Positions 1 to 8,255 of a stretch of 55,700 nucleotides of DNA are shown piece by piece. The notes under the pieces were generated by a model. The model ran no database searches. It was not told where the DNA came from and worked only from the letters and a program-made list of their open reading frames with translations. Source of the DNA: an uncultured Bacteroidales bacterium (GTDB lineage: Bacteria > Bacteroidota > Bacteroidia > Bacteroidales > Bacteroidaceae); contig CADCBO010000025.1 of the NCBI GenBank assembly GCA_902799685.1, forward strand, positions 1 to 55,700. Reading direction: 5' to 3'. Each line of letters opens with the position of its first letter. Positions within the stretch are counted from its first letter, which is position 1. Both the position numbers and the translations under genes were made by a program.

Positions 1-81
1 TTTTGTAATGTGGCACATAAGCAAAAAATTAATTTGAAAAAAACTCCAAAATAGTTGGATTTCAACTGGAAAGGAGGAGTT

Positions 82-126
82 CGACGTTTAGGGTCCGGAA
101 AGCTCCGAAGTAGCCGCGGAACGTCG
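82..126. other. inverted repeat in non-coding leader region
   Basis: Bases 1-222 hold no gene that can be supported. Within them CGACGTT (82-88) is matched by its exact reverse complement AACGTCG (120-126), with a GC-rich interior, and a smaller hairpin TCCAA/TTGGA sits at 45-59. This could be the 3' part of an RNA gene or leader that begins outside the window. I do not recognise the family. The region differs from the AT-rich intergenic DNA elsewhere in the window. Confidence 0.3.
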
Positions 127-175
127 TCTCTCATTAACCCTTAGTCCCGCGTAAGCAACTCACAAAACTTTAATA

Positions 176-220
176 CTGCAGAATTATAACTTATTTTATA
201 ATAAGCTCTGCAGAGTTTTT
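176..220 (+). terminator. probable rho-independent terminator of upstream transcript
   Basis: CTGCAG at 176-181 pairs with CTGCAG at 208-213, and ATTATAA (183-189) with TTATAAT (196-202). A run of five T follows at 216-220. It separates whatever lies upstream from the lipid operon promoter. Confidence 0.45.
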
Positions 221-222
221 CG

Positions 223-230
223 TAATTTCG
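223..230 (+). promoter_or_regulatory. candidate -7 element for the lipid operon
   Basis: TAATTTCG resembles the Bacteroidota -7 consensus TAnnTTTG with one change. It lies about 75 bases before the ATG at 306 and directly after a terminator-like hairpin, a sensible place for an operon promoter. No clear -33 element is visible. Confidence 0.4.
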
Positions 231-305
231 CGGAGTTTAAGCGTACTAGTATTTTGCGGTGCGCCAAGAAATTGCATATAACAAACATAAATAAAGATTT
301 TCAGT

Positions 306-1580
306 ATGATTAAAGACATTTTTGAGAGAATCAAAGAGACTCCGGGCCCGCTCGGACAGTATCAGGGAATAGGCGACGGCTACTTTATGTTCCCCCGCCT
401 GGTGGGTGAAATAGGCCCTGAGATGGAGTTCAACGGCAAGCCCGTACTGAACTGGAGCCTTAACAACTACCTGGGTCTGGCTAACCACCCTGAGGTAAGA
501 AAGGCCGATGCCGAGGCAGCCGCCAAGTTTGGTCTTGGTGCTCCTATGGGTGCCCGCATGATGTCAGGTAATACTGATTATCACATCAAGTTTGAGAATG
601 ACTTCTCAGAGTTCGTAGGCAAGAAGGCAGGTCTGTGCCTCAACTTCGGCTATCAGGGCATGATCTCAATCATAGACGTCCTGACCAGCCGCAAGGACGT
701 TATCGTTTACGATTCAGAGAGCCACGCATGCATACTTGACGGTATGCGTCTTAGCCTGGCCAAGCGCTTTGCTTTCCAGCACAACAATATGCAGAGCCTT
801 GAGAAACAGCTTAACCACGCCTGCAAGCTGGCCGATGAGCAGGGCGGCGGCGTGCTGGTAATCACCGAGGGTGTATTCGGCATGGCCGGTGACCTGGGTC
901 ATCTTGCTGACATTGTAGAGTTCAAGAAGAAATATCCGTTCCGCATACTTATCGACGATGCACACGGTTTCGGTACCATGGGTGCCCACGGTCGTGGCAC
1001 CGCCGAGCATTACGGCGTTATCGACCAGATTGATGTTATCTTTGATGCATTCGCCAAGAGTATGGCATCAATCGGCGGAGTAGTAAGCTCAGAGCCCGAA
1101 ATCATTGACCACCTGAAGTGCAACATGCGCTCACAGATCTACGCCAAGTCACTGCCGCTGCCGCTGGTTATCGGTAACCAGAAGCGTCTTGACCTGATCA
1201 AGGCTCACCCAGAGTACCGCGAGCACCTGTGGGAGGTTGTTAACGCTCTGCAAGGCGGTCTCAAGGCTGAGGGCTTCAACATAGGCGTAACCGAGTCACC
1301 TGTAACACCCGTATTCTTTGAGGGTGGCGTGAACGAGGGCACCAACGTTGTAGTAGATCTGCGTGAGAACTATGGAATCTTCTGCTCAATCGTGACATAT
1401 CCCGTTATACCCAAGGGCCAGCTCATGCTGCGTATCATACCCACCGCTTCACATACTCTGGATCATGTTAAGCGTACCATTGAGGTCTTCAAGGATGTCC
1501 AGAAGAAGCTCAAGGCAGGTTACTATGAGGGCCCAATACAGGATATGAACGTATTCAAGCGTGCTCAAATAAAGAGATAA
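306..1580 (+). CDS. alpha-oxoamine synthase, probable cysteate fatty-acyltransferase (sulfonolipid synthesis)
   Basis: This is a PLP-dependent acyltransferase of the alpha-oxoamine synthase family (serine palmitoyltransferase, KBL, BioF) of 424 residues. Visible active-site features are the PLP-stacking His140 in SESHACILDG, Asp218 and His220 in IDDAHGFG, and Schiff-base Lys251 in DAFAKSMAS. By family it condenses an amino acid with a fatty acyl thioester, releasing CO2. The next gene, 1 bp downstream, looks like a cysteate synthase and the third is a short-chain reductase, so cysteate is the likeliest amino acid, giving 3-ketocapnine. This matches the cysteate acyltransferases described in Flavobacterium and Alistipes. 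The alternative is an ordinary serine palmitoyltransferase. The fold is certain; the substrate is inferred from context. Confidence 0.8.
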   Translation: MIKDIFERIKETPGPLGQYQGIGDGYFMFPRLVGEIGPEMEFNGKPVLNWSLNNYLGLANHPEVRKADAEAAAKFGLGAPMGARMMSGNTDYHIKFENDFSEFVGKKAGLCLNFGYQGMISIIDVLTSRKDVIVYDSESHACILDGMRLSLAKRFAFQHNNMQSLEKQLNHACKLADEQGGGVLVITEGVFGMAGDLGHLADIVEFKKKYPFRILIDDAHGFGTMGAHGRGTAEHYGVIDQIDVIFDAFAKSMASIGGVVSSEPEIIDHLKCNMRSQIYAKSLPLPLVIGNQKRLDLIKAHPEYREHLWEVVNALQGGLKAEGFNIGVTESPVTPVFFEGGVNEGTNVVVDLRENYGIFCSIVTYPVIPKGQLMLRIIPTASHTLDHVKRTIEVFKDVQKKLKAGYYEGPIQDMNVFKRAQIKR

Positions 1581-1581
1581 T

Positions 1582-2805
1582 ATGAAGTATCAGCTTGTCT
1601 GCAAGAAGTGCGGCAAGGTTATTGGAGATTTTGCCGCCTGGTTCAGCCAGGACCAGTTGTGTGAGTGTGGAAGCAATCACGCAGAGGTAACCTATACTTC
1701 CGATTACCGCTTCCTGGACGAACTCTGCAAGCCCGGTCAGAAGGTAGATAATCTCTACCACTACCTGCCCTTCCTGCCTCTTGATGAGGCTGATGAACAG
1801 GTAAGCATGGGTGAGGGCGCTGTACCAATTGAGGAGTGGGAATTCCTGAGCCGTTATGCAAAGGAAAACTACGGTATTGACTGCAAGGTTGTGGTGGCCC
1901 GCAATGACCTGAACGGCGGTTCCGGCACATTTAAGGACATAGCAGCATCACTGGCAGCCACGCTGTTCAAGAAACACGGAGTCAAGGAGTATTGCCTGGC
2001 ATCGACCGGCAACGCAGCTACCGCATACGCCACATATCTGGCAAAGGCTGGTGTCAAGTTTGATATTTTCGCCCCATGCGACATGTATCAGGAGTCACAG
2101 GACGCCATTCGTTCCGTAGGCCAGAACCTGGTAGTGTCAGAGGGCGGATACGGACAGGCTAAGACCGAGGCTGCCGATTTTCACAAGAATCAGAAGGTGA
2201 TGATATCGGCAGGCAACATAGACCCCATTCGTGTTGAAGCCAAGAAGACTTTGGTATTTGAATGCATGCGCCAGCTGGGCCGCATACCCGATGTCTATAT
2301 GCAGGCTGTAGCAGGAGGCACAAGTCCCATTGCATTCGAGAAAGGAATGCGTGAGATAGCCGATGCATATCCGCAGTACCGTATGCCCCGTATGCTGCTG
2401 GTTCAGCAGGATACCTGTGACCCTATGGTTCAGGCATGGGAATGGGCAATAGAGAACGGTTTTCCGCAGGGTTGGAACAAGCACTTCCCAACTGTAATCC
2501 CCAAAACGAGCATATCAATCCTTACAGCCGGAACCCCTGGCATGTATCCTCTTGTAGGTCCCATAGTCAAAAACAGCGGAGGCTCATTCCTACGCGTAAA
2601 GGAGGAGGGACTGGAGCGTTTCGGCCGTATGGTTAAGGATAACCAGGGTATCTATATGGGGCCGGCATCAGTGGTATGCATCGCCGGATTCTTCAAGGCA
2701 CTTGAGGAGAACAAGCTCAAGGACGGTGACCTGATCCTGCTCAACACCGGCGAGGGTTGCGAACGTGCCCGCTGGTTCAAACAGGCAATAGACAACTGCA
2801 AATGA
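1582..2805 (+). CDS. threonine-synthase-like PLP enzyme, probable cysteate synthase
   Basis: A fold-type II PLP enzyme of 407 residues related to threonine synthase. A four-cysteine zinc-ribbon-like start (C7, C10, C27, C29) precedes the catalytic domain; the PLP lysine is K118 in SGTFKDIAAS and a phosphate-binding-type STGNAATA follows. Cysteate synthases of this family replace the phosphate of O-phosphoserine with sulfite to make cysteate. That role is inferred because the gene is wedged between a fatty-acyl condensing enzyme and a ketoreductase, with no homoserine or threonine genes nearby. It starts 1 bp after the upstream stop and its TGA overlaps the next ATG. True threonine synthase remains possible but fits the context poorly. 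Confidence 0.75.
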   Translation: MKYQLVCKKCGKVIGDFAAWFSQDQLCECGSNHAEVTYTSDYRFLDELCKPGQKVDNLYHYLPFLPLDEADEQVSMGEGAVPIEEWEFLSRYAKENYGIDCKVVVARNDLNGGSGTFKDIAASLAATLFKKHGVKEYCLASTGNAATAYATYLAKAGVKFDIFAPCDMYQESQDAIRSVGQNLVVSEGGYGQAKTEAADFHKNQKVMISAGNIDPIRVEAKKTLVFECMRQLGRIPDVYMQAVAGGTSPIAFEKGMREIADAYPQYRMPRMLLVQQDTCDPMVQAWEWAIENGFPQGWNKHFPTVIPKTSISILTAGTPGMYPLVGPIVKNSGGSFLRVKEEGLERFGRMVKDNQGIYMGPASVVCIAGFFKALEENKLKDGDLILLNTGEGCERARWFKQAIDNCK

Positions 2806-3602
2806 ATAAGTTCAAGGATAAGGTAGTATGGATAACCGGTTCTTCATCGGGCATAGGTGAGGCTACCGCGTACGAGTTTGCCCGTGAGGGAGCCAACCTG
2901 ATTCTGACTGCACTTGAGGCCGACCTTTTGGAGAAGGTTGCAGCCCGCTGTGAAAAGTTAGGCTCACCCATAGCAATGACCCTACCCTTTGACCTTTCAC
3001 TTAAAGACCAGGTTGCCGAGCTTGCAGATAAGGCTTGGTCACTGTTCGGGCGCATTGATGTGTTCTACAACAACGCCGGCATCAGCCAGCGCGGCACCAC
3101 CTGTGAGACAGAAATGAAGGTAATCAACAAGGTCATGGACATCAACTGGTTCGCACCGGTTATAATGACCAAAGTGATACTGCCCAGGATGATAGAGCGC
3201 GGAGGAGGCCAGTTGGTTGTTACCACAAGCATCAACGGAAGGTTCGGATTCCCGCTGCGCTGTGCCTACAGTTCATCCAAGCACGCCTTATACGGATTCT
3301 TTGAGACCGTTCAGGCAGAGTACTACAAGGATAACATCCGCGTTACCATAGTATGCCCGGGCCGAGTACAGACCCGCATATCGTTCTACGCCCTGGAAAA
3401 GGACGGCAAACAGCACGCCAAGATGGATGCCGGACAAGCCGGAGGATGCACCCCCGAACAAGCCGGACGCAAGATAGTCAAGGCTGTTTACCGCCGCAAA
3501 CGTGAGGTTCTGGTAGGTCGTAAGGAGTTGCTTATGGTCTATATCAAGCGCTTCTTCCCGGGACTCTGCGCCAGGATAGCCCGCACAATCAATCCAATGT
3601 AA
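2802..3602 (+). CDS. short-chain dehydrogenase/reductase, probable 3-ketocapnine reductase
   Basis: A classical SDR of 266 residues. The nucleotide-binding motif TGSSSGIGE lies near the start, NNAG follows in the middle of the Rossmann fold, and the catalytic YSSSK is present; the C-terminal tail is basic and hydrophobic, as in membrane-associated lipid reductases. The start chosen is the ATG at 2802, which overlaps the previous stop (ATGA); an upstream in-frame ATG at 2757 lies deep in the preceding gene. In this operon the likely job is NAD(P)H reduction of the 3-keto group made by the acyltransferase, comparable to 3-ketosphinganine reductase. Confidence 0.75.
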   Translation: MNKFKDKVVWITGSSSGIGEATAYEFAREGANLILTALEADLLEKVAARCEKLGSPIAMTLPFDLSLKDQVAELADKAWSLFGRIDVFYNNAGISQRGTTCETEMKVINKVMDINWFAPVIMTKVILPRMIERGGGQLVVTTSINGRFGFPLRCAYSSSKHALYGFFETVQAEYYKDNIRVTIVCPGRVQTRISFYALEKDGKQHAKMDAGQAGGCTPEQAGRKIVKAVYRRKREVLVGRKELLMVYIKRFFPGLCARIARTINPM

Positions 3603-3624
3603 AAAACAAAAAACACATATAAGC

Positions 3625-5409
3625 ATGAAAAAAGAGATCCAGTTCAGCCTTGTCTATCGTGACATGTGGCAGTCATCGGGCAAATATGTGCCCCGTAAAG
3701 ACCAGCTAGCCAAGATAGCTCCCGTAATCATTGACATGGGATGCTTTGACCGTGTAGAGACCAACGGAGGTGCCATGGAGCAGGTTAACCTGCTTTACGG
3801 TGAGAACCCCAATCTGGCCGTCCGTACATTCACCAAGCCCTTTAACGAGGTAGGCATAAAGACCCATATGCTTGACCGCGGCCTGAACGCATTGCGCATG
3901 AACCCCGTTCCTGCCGATGTGCGTCAGCTCATGTATAAGGTAAAACATGCCCAGGGCGTTGACATAACACGTATATTCTGCGGTCTGAACGACCCGCGCA
4001 ACATCATCCCATCCATCAAGTGGGCCAAGGCAGCCGGCATGACCGCTCAGGCAACCATGTGCATCACCTACTCCAAGGTACACAATGCCGAGTACTACAT
4101 CAACCTGGCCGAGCAGCTCATAGAGGGCGGTGCACAGGAGATCTGCCTTAAGGATATGGCCGGCATAGGCCGTCCCGCCATGCTGGGCACAATAGTACGC
4201 GCCATCAAAGAGAAACATCCCGACATCATCATACAGTACCACGGCCACAACGGTCCCGGTTTTGCAGTAGCTTCAATGCTTGAGGTTGCAAAGGCCGGCG
4301 GTGACGTTCTGGATGTAGCCATGGAGCCGCTTTCATGGGGTAAGGTTCATCCCGATGTAATCACCATCCAGGCCATGCTCAAGGATGCCGGATTCCTGGT
4401 TAAGGACATCAACATGAAGGCTTACATGGAGGCACGTTCACTGACTCAGAGCTTCATGGACGATTTCCTGGGTTACTGGATAGACCCCAAGAACTCACTG
4501 ATGAGCTCACTGCTGGTAGGTTGCGGCCTGCCCGGCGGTATGATGGGATCACTTATGGCCGACCTTAAGGGTATGCACGCCGCCATTAACGCCAACCTCA
4601 AGAAAAAGGGTGAGAAGGAGCTGTCCGAGGACGAACTGTTGGTTGAGCTCTTTGACGAGGTACAGCGCATATGGCCCATGCTGGGTACTCCCTGTCTGGT
4701 TACACCTTTCAGCCAATATGTAAAGAACGCCGCCCTTATGAACCTCTACTCCAAGTCAATGGATGAGAAACCTTTCACCCGTATGGATCCTGCCATGTGG
4801 GGTATGGTACTTGGCAAGTCTGGCAAGCTGCCCGGCGAACTGGCTCCCGAGATTGTCCAAATTGCCAAGGAGAAAGGATTCGAGTTCTATACCGATGATC
4901 CTCAGGTGCTCTACCCCGACGAGCTCCCGCGCTTTGAGAAGGAGATGAAGGAGAACGGCTGGGACCGCGGCCAGGATGATGAGGAACTCTTTGAGTTTGC
5001 CATGCATGAGAAACAGTACCGCGAGTTCAAGAGCGGTCAGGCCAAGGACCAGTTCAACAAAGATCTTGTAGAACGCATGGAGAAGGCTATGAGCGGTGGA
5101 GGTTCCGGTGCAGATGTCAAGCACTTCACCGCTGCTGACAAACGTGCCATACTTCACCCGGATGCTGAGCCTATTGAGGCAGCTGCCAGCGGCCGCGTAT
5201 TCTGGGATCTGGATTACATGGACCAGTCATGCAATCCGCCTTATGGAAAATATTATAAGAAAGGAGACTGGATGTGCGGAATCCAGGCTATCGGCAACAC
5301 CTTCTTTGAGAACTCCACCGCCCCCTACGATTGCCATCTGGTAGCAGTAGACAAGGATCACGGCGCACTCGTGACCAAGGGCGAGGTCATCGGCTGGATT
5401 GAAAAATAA
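3625..5409 (+). CDS. OadA/pyruvate-carboxylase-B-like carboxyltransferase with lysine-less biotinyl domain
   Basis: The 594-residue product has a DRE-TIM barrel carboxyltransferase domain (YRDMWQS start, VETNGGA, LKDMAG with the catalytic-type lysine, HGHNGPG metal-binding histidines), then a conserved carboxylase domain and a C-terminal biotinyl-like fold at about 547-594. Where biotin carriers have (E/A)MKM this one reads IQAIGNTFFEN, so the lysine that carries biotin is absent. It may use carboxybiotin from a separate carrier such as the two-domain protein at 30843, or have a changed reaction. The gene begins 22 bases after the SDR and ends at a strong terminator, so it belongs to the sulfonolipid transcript. 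Oxaloacetate decarboxylase or pyruvate carboxylase activity is not established. Confidence 0.75.
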   Translation: MKKEIQFSLVYRDMWQSSGKYVPRKDQLAKIAPVIIDMGCFDRVETNGGAMEQVNLLYGENPNLAVRTFTKPFNEVGIKTHMLDRGLNALRMNPVPADVRQLMYKVKHAQGVDITRIFCGLNDPRNIIPSIKWAKAAGMTAQATMCITYSKVHNAEYYINLAEQLIEGGAQEICLKDMAGIGRPAMLGTIVRAIKEKHPDIIIQYHGHNGPGFAVASMLEVAKAGGDVLDVAMEPLSWGKVHPDVITIQAMLKDAGFLVKDINMKAYMEARSLTQSFMDDFLGYWIDPKNSLMSSLLVGCGLPGGMMGSLMADLKGMHAAINANLKKKGEKELSEDELLVELFDEVQRIWPMLGTPCLVTPFSQYVKNAALMNLYSKSMDEKPFTRMDPAMWGMVLGKSGKLPGELAPEIVQIAKEKGFEFYTDDPQVLYPDELPRFEKEMKENGWDRGQDDEELFEFAMHEKQYREFKSGQAKDQFNKDLVERMEKAMSGGGSGADVKHFTAADKRAILHPDAEPIEAAASGRVFWDLDYMDQSCNPPYGKYYKKGDWMCGIQAIGNTFFENSTAPYDCHLVAVDKDHGALVTKGEVIGWIEK

Positions 5410-5421
5410 CAATATTTCAGC

Positions 5422-5462
5422 AAAAAGAATTCGGTCGGAAAAAATCCGACCGAATTCTTTTT
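5422..5462 (+). terminator. rho-independent terminator
   Basis: A perfect 18-bp stem (AAAAAGAATTCGGTCGGA pairing with its reverse complement at 5445-5462) with an A-rich loop and a T-rich 3' arm follows the carboxyltransferase stop. It closes the 306-5409 operon. Confidence 0.85.
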
Positions 5463-5469
5463 ATCTTTG
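5462..5469 (+). promoter_or_regulatory. -7 element TATCTTTG for HerA-like gene
   Basis: TATCTTTG is an exact match to the Bacteroidota -7 consensus. It begins on the last T of the preceding terminator and lies 36 bases before the ATG at 5506. Confidence 0.7.
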
Positions 5470-5505
5470 TATTCACAAATCAAAACCATTTAATGCTATA
5501 ACAAT

Positions 5506-7116
5506 ATGTACAGTAATGATAATGGACTATATGTAGCCCATGGACCGGAGGGTCCCATTTCAATATGCGGCAAGATGGCCAACCGGCATGGTCTCATAGC
5601 AGGTGCCACCGGTACCGGTAAGACCGTAACCCTGCAGGTGCTGGCCGAGACATTCAGCCAGGCCGGCGTACCCTGTTTCATGGCCGATATGAAAGGTGAC
5701 CTGAGCGGCATAAGCCAGCCCGGTGTACTGAGCAGTTTTATTGAAAAGCGTATAGCCGAATTTGGAATTGATACGCCCAAGTTTGAAAGCTGCCCGGTTC
5801 GTTTCTTTGACGTTTTCGGAGAACAGGGACATCCCATGCGCACCACAATATCAAATATGGGACCACAGCTGCTGTCACGCCTGCTGGGCCTTTCGGATGT
5901 ACAGGAGGGTGTACTTAACATAGTGTTCCGCGTGGCCGATGAACGCGGTCTGCTGCTTATAGACCTTAAAGACCTGCGTTCCATGCTCAACTACGTGGCT
6001 CAGCACGCATCGGAGCTGACCACCACATACGGAAACGTGAGTTCGGCCAGCATAGGCTCCATACAGCGTGCTTTGCTTACACTGGAAAACCAAGGCGGTG
6101 AGATATTCTTTGCAGAACCTTCTTTCGATATATTTGACCTTATGCAGACCGAAGGTGGCCGAGGCGTAATGAACGTACTTGCAGCGGACCGCCTGATGCT
6201 TAATCCCAAGCTTTACTCCACATTCCTGCTCTGGCTGCTTTCAGACTTGTATGCACAGCTTCCGGAGGTGGGAGACCTGGAACTGCCACGCCTGGTATTC
6301 TTCTTTGATGAGGCACACACTCTGTTTGAGGATACATCAAAGGCTCTTGTCGATAAGATAGAGCAGGTTGTCCGCCTTATTCGCAGCAAGGGTGTTGGAG
6401 TCTATTTTGTTACACAGAGTCCTACCGATATTCCTGAGAACATACTTGGCCAGCTTGGCAATCGCGTGCAGCATGCCCTGCGTGCGTACACTCCCAAGGA
6501 CCAGAAAGCCGTGCGTACAGCGGCCCAGACATTCCGCGCCAATCCCGCATTCAAGACAGAGGATGCCATTATGGAGATGGGGACCGGCGAGGCACTTGTG
6601 TCATTCCTTGATGAGAAGGGTGTGCCCGGTATGGTGCAGCGCGCCAAGATTCTTTTCCCGTTAAGTCAGATAGGAGCCATAAGTGAATCACAGCGCAAGC
6701 AGTGCATCAACGCTTCAAGGCTGTTCGGTAAATATGACCGTGTCATAGACCGCGAGAGTGCATTCGAGGTTCTTCTGGCTCAATCAGAAAAGGAACAGGC
6801 AGAAATACAGGCTGCAGCCGAAGAGGAGGAACTTGAACAGCGCAAGGCCAAGGAAGCCAAGGCCGAAAAGCCAGCCAAGGAGAAAGACAAGAAGAAATCA
6901 AACGGACTGGGTTCCAAGATATTTGCCGCAGCAGTTGGTGCAGCCATTTCATCTGTAAGCCGAAGCGTAGGCACAACAGTAGCAAACAAAGTCACAGGCA
7001 AGAAAACCAAGACCAAGACCGACGGCAAGAGCATTGCCAACAAGGCAATAGGTAACGCTACCTCCACTGCTACCCGCACTCTTACCCGCTCAATCCTGGG
7101 CAACCTTCTAAAATGA
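5506..7116 (+). CDS. HerA-like ATPase (DUF853, YjgR family)
   Basis: A 536-residue P-loop ATPase of the HerA/FtsK type annotated as DUF853 or YjgR. Walker A GATGTGKT is at residues 33-40 and a Walker B-like VFFFDEAHTLF lies in the middle. The N-terminal DNA-translocase barrel of archaeal HerA is absent, as usual for YjgR. Residues from about 425 on are a charged, Lys/Glu/Ala-rich linker followed by a small hydrophobic tail (AAAVGAAISSVS). The true cellular function of the family is unknown; a DNA- or protein-remodelling motor is a guess. It is monocistronic, with its own promoter and a terminator in the repeat just after it. Confidence 0.85.
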   Translation: MYSNDNGLYVAHGPEGPISICGKMANRHGLIAGATGTGKTVTLQVLAETFSQAGVPCFMADMKGDLSGISQPGVLSSFIEKRIAEFGIDTPKFESCPVRFFDVFGEQGHPMRTTISNMGPQLLSRLLGLSDVQEGVLNIVFRVADERGLLLIDLKDLRSMLNYVAQHASELTTTYGNVSSASIGSIQRALLTLENQGGEIFFAEPSFDIFDLMQTEGGRGVMNVLAADRLMLNPKLYSTFLLWLLSDLYAQLPEVGDLELPRLVFFFDEAHTLFEDTSKALVDKIEQVVRLIRSKGVGVYFVTQSPTDIPENILGQLGNRVQHALRAYTPKDQKAVRTAAQTFRANPAFKTEDAIMEMGTGEALVSFLDEKGVPGMVQRAKILFPLSQIGAISESQRKQCINASRLFGKYDRVIDRESAFEVLLAQSEKEQAEIQAAAEEEELEQRKAKEAKAEKPAKEKDKKKSNGLGSKIFAAAVGAAISSVSRSVGTTVANKVTGKKTKTKTDGKSIANKAIGNATSTATRTLTRSILGNLLK

Positions 7117-7237
7117 AATTGAAAATTGAGAATTGAAAATTACACGCACCTGCGTTAATTCCCGCGACATTAAAAAGCGCTCGAAAAAAAATCGAGCGCT
7201 TTTTATAATTCTCAATTTTCAGTTCTCAGTTCTCAAT
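7117..7237. repeat. composite intergenic repeat element, copy 1
   Basis: The space between two convergent genes is filled by a short element. It begins with AATTGAAAATTGAGAATTG-type iterations (7117-7140), ends with their inverted counterparts (7208-7237) and holds a core with CCTGCGTTAATTCCCGCG followed by ACATTAAAAA. The reverse complement of that core recurs at 32900-32935 in the second copy, again framed by the same iterations and again between convergent genes. The left edge touches one stop codon and the right edge abuts the stop codon of the other gene. Confidence 0.65.
7172..7204. terminator. bidirectional terminator within repeat copy 1
   Basis: AAAAAGCGCTCGA (7172-7184) and TCGAGCGCTTTTT (7192-7204) form a perfect 13-bp stem with an A7 loop. 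The A/T arms give U tracts in both directions, so it can end both convergent transcripts. Confidence 0.8.
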
Positions 7238-8254
7238 TCAAATAGTGTCCAGGTAATCCTTGATTGCAAGGGCTGCGCTGCGGGCATCGTTGATAGAGTC
7301 CGATACACTCATGGGACGCTTGCAGGTACCGGCGGCAAAGAGCCCGGGCTTACCGGTTTCGTTGTCATACAGATGCGGATTGACTGTCCTGATGAAACCA
7401 TAGTCACCGCTTATGTCACAGGCCTTGCCCAATGACTTTGTTCCGCATGATGCCTCCATACCTACCATAAGTACCAGCAGGTCGGTAGTCATCTTGAGCG
7501 GCAGACCCATCAGGGTATCCTCACTCTTGAGCTGTACACGACCATCGAACGTACCGGCTGCTTCCGATATTCGGCCGCGCACAAAGCTTACGCCATATTT
7601 CTCCTGAGCTGTACGGTACATCTCCTCAAATCCCTGGCCCCACATGCGCAGGTCCATATAGAATACCGATGCCTCGCATTTGGGCAATTGCTTACGCACC
7701 TCTATTGCCTGCTTGACAGCTGTCACACAGCAAATCTTGGAGCAGTAGTGGTTACCGCTCTTTTCGTCACGCGAGCCCACGCACTGCAGGAAAGTCACGC
7801 GCTTGGGTTCGTCACCGTTTGCGTTCAGTATCTTGCCGTGCTTAATCATCTGCTCCATATCGAGCGATGTAATTACGCCCTTGTAAATGCCGTAACCCAG
7901 TTCTTCCTTACGGTGAGCATCAAAAACCTGATAACCGGTAGCGATGAGAACTGCATCAGTAACATATGTCTGAGCTTTGCTGTCGGTCAGTTTCCATTCG
8001 GTGCCTTGCCACTTAAGTTCAGAAATCTCAACACCGGAAACCAATGTTATGCCATCTACCAGCAACTTGCCGCTCAGGTCATCAATAATCTCCTGGGCCG
8101 CCTGGAAGTTGGGGAATAGGAACGCCTTGTCCTGCAGGTTCTTGAGCGGAGTCTCAGACTTCTCAAAAAGAGTAACCTCCACACCGCTTCTGGCCAGAAT
8201 TGATGCGGCTTCAATGCCGGCCGGGCCGGCTCCTATGATTGCAACTTTCTTCAT
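7238..8254 (-). CDS. HdrA-like FAD oxidoreductase subunit
   Basis: A short (338-residue) relative of heterodisulfide reductase subunit A or QmoA. The FAD-binding GAGPAG is at residues 8-13. The HdrA hallmark CVGSRDEKSG then YCSKICC follows near 175-195, and a second dinucleotide-binding ATGYQ segment lies at about 118. The C-terminal ferredoxin domains and N-terminal extension of methanogen HdrA are missing. It is the last gene of the five-gene Hdr operon, starting 1 bp after the HdrB-like gene. It probably takes or gives electrons from a soluble donor and passes them to the Fe-S subunits. Whether it bifurcates electrons cannot be told. Confidence 0.8.
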   Translation of the reverse strand: MKKVAIIGAGPAGIEAASILARSGVEVTLFEKSETPLKNLQDKAFLFPNFQAAQEIIDDLSGKLLVDGITLVSGVEISELKWQGTEWKLTDSKAQTYVTDAVLIATGYQVFDAHRKEELGYGIYKGVITSLDMEQMIKHGKILNANGDEPKRVTFLQCVGSRDEKSGNHYCSKICCVTAVKQAIEVRKQLPKCEASVFYMDLRMWGQGFEEMYRTAQEKYGVSFVRGRISEAAGTFDGRVQLKSEDTLMGLPLKMTTDLLVLMVGMEASCGTKSLGKACDISGDYGFIRTVNPHLYDNETGKPGLFAAGTCKRPMSVSDSINDARSAALAIKDYLDTI

Positions 8255-8255
8255 A

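Noticed and set aside
306-1580. Reading the gene as 2-amino-3-ketobutyrate CoA ligase or BioF
   Set aside because: The fold is shared, but no threonine dehydrogenase or biotin gene is near, while cysteate-synthase-like and SDR genes are coupled to it.
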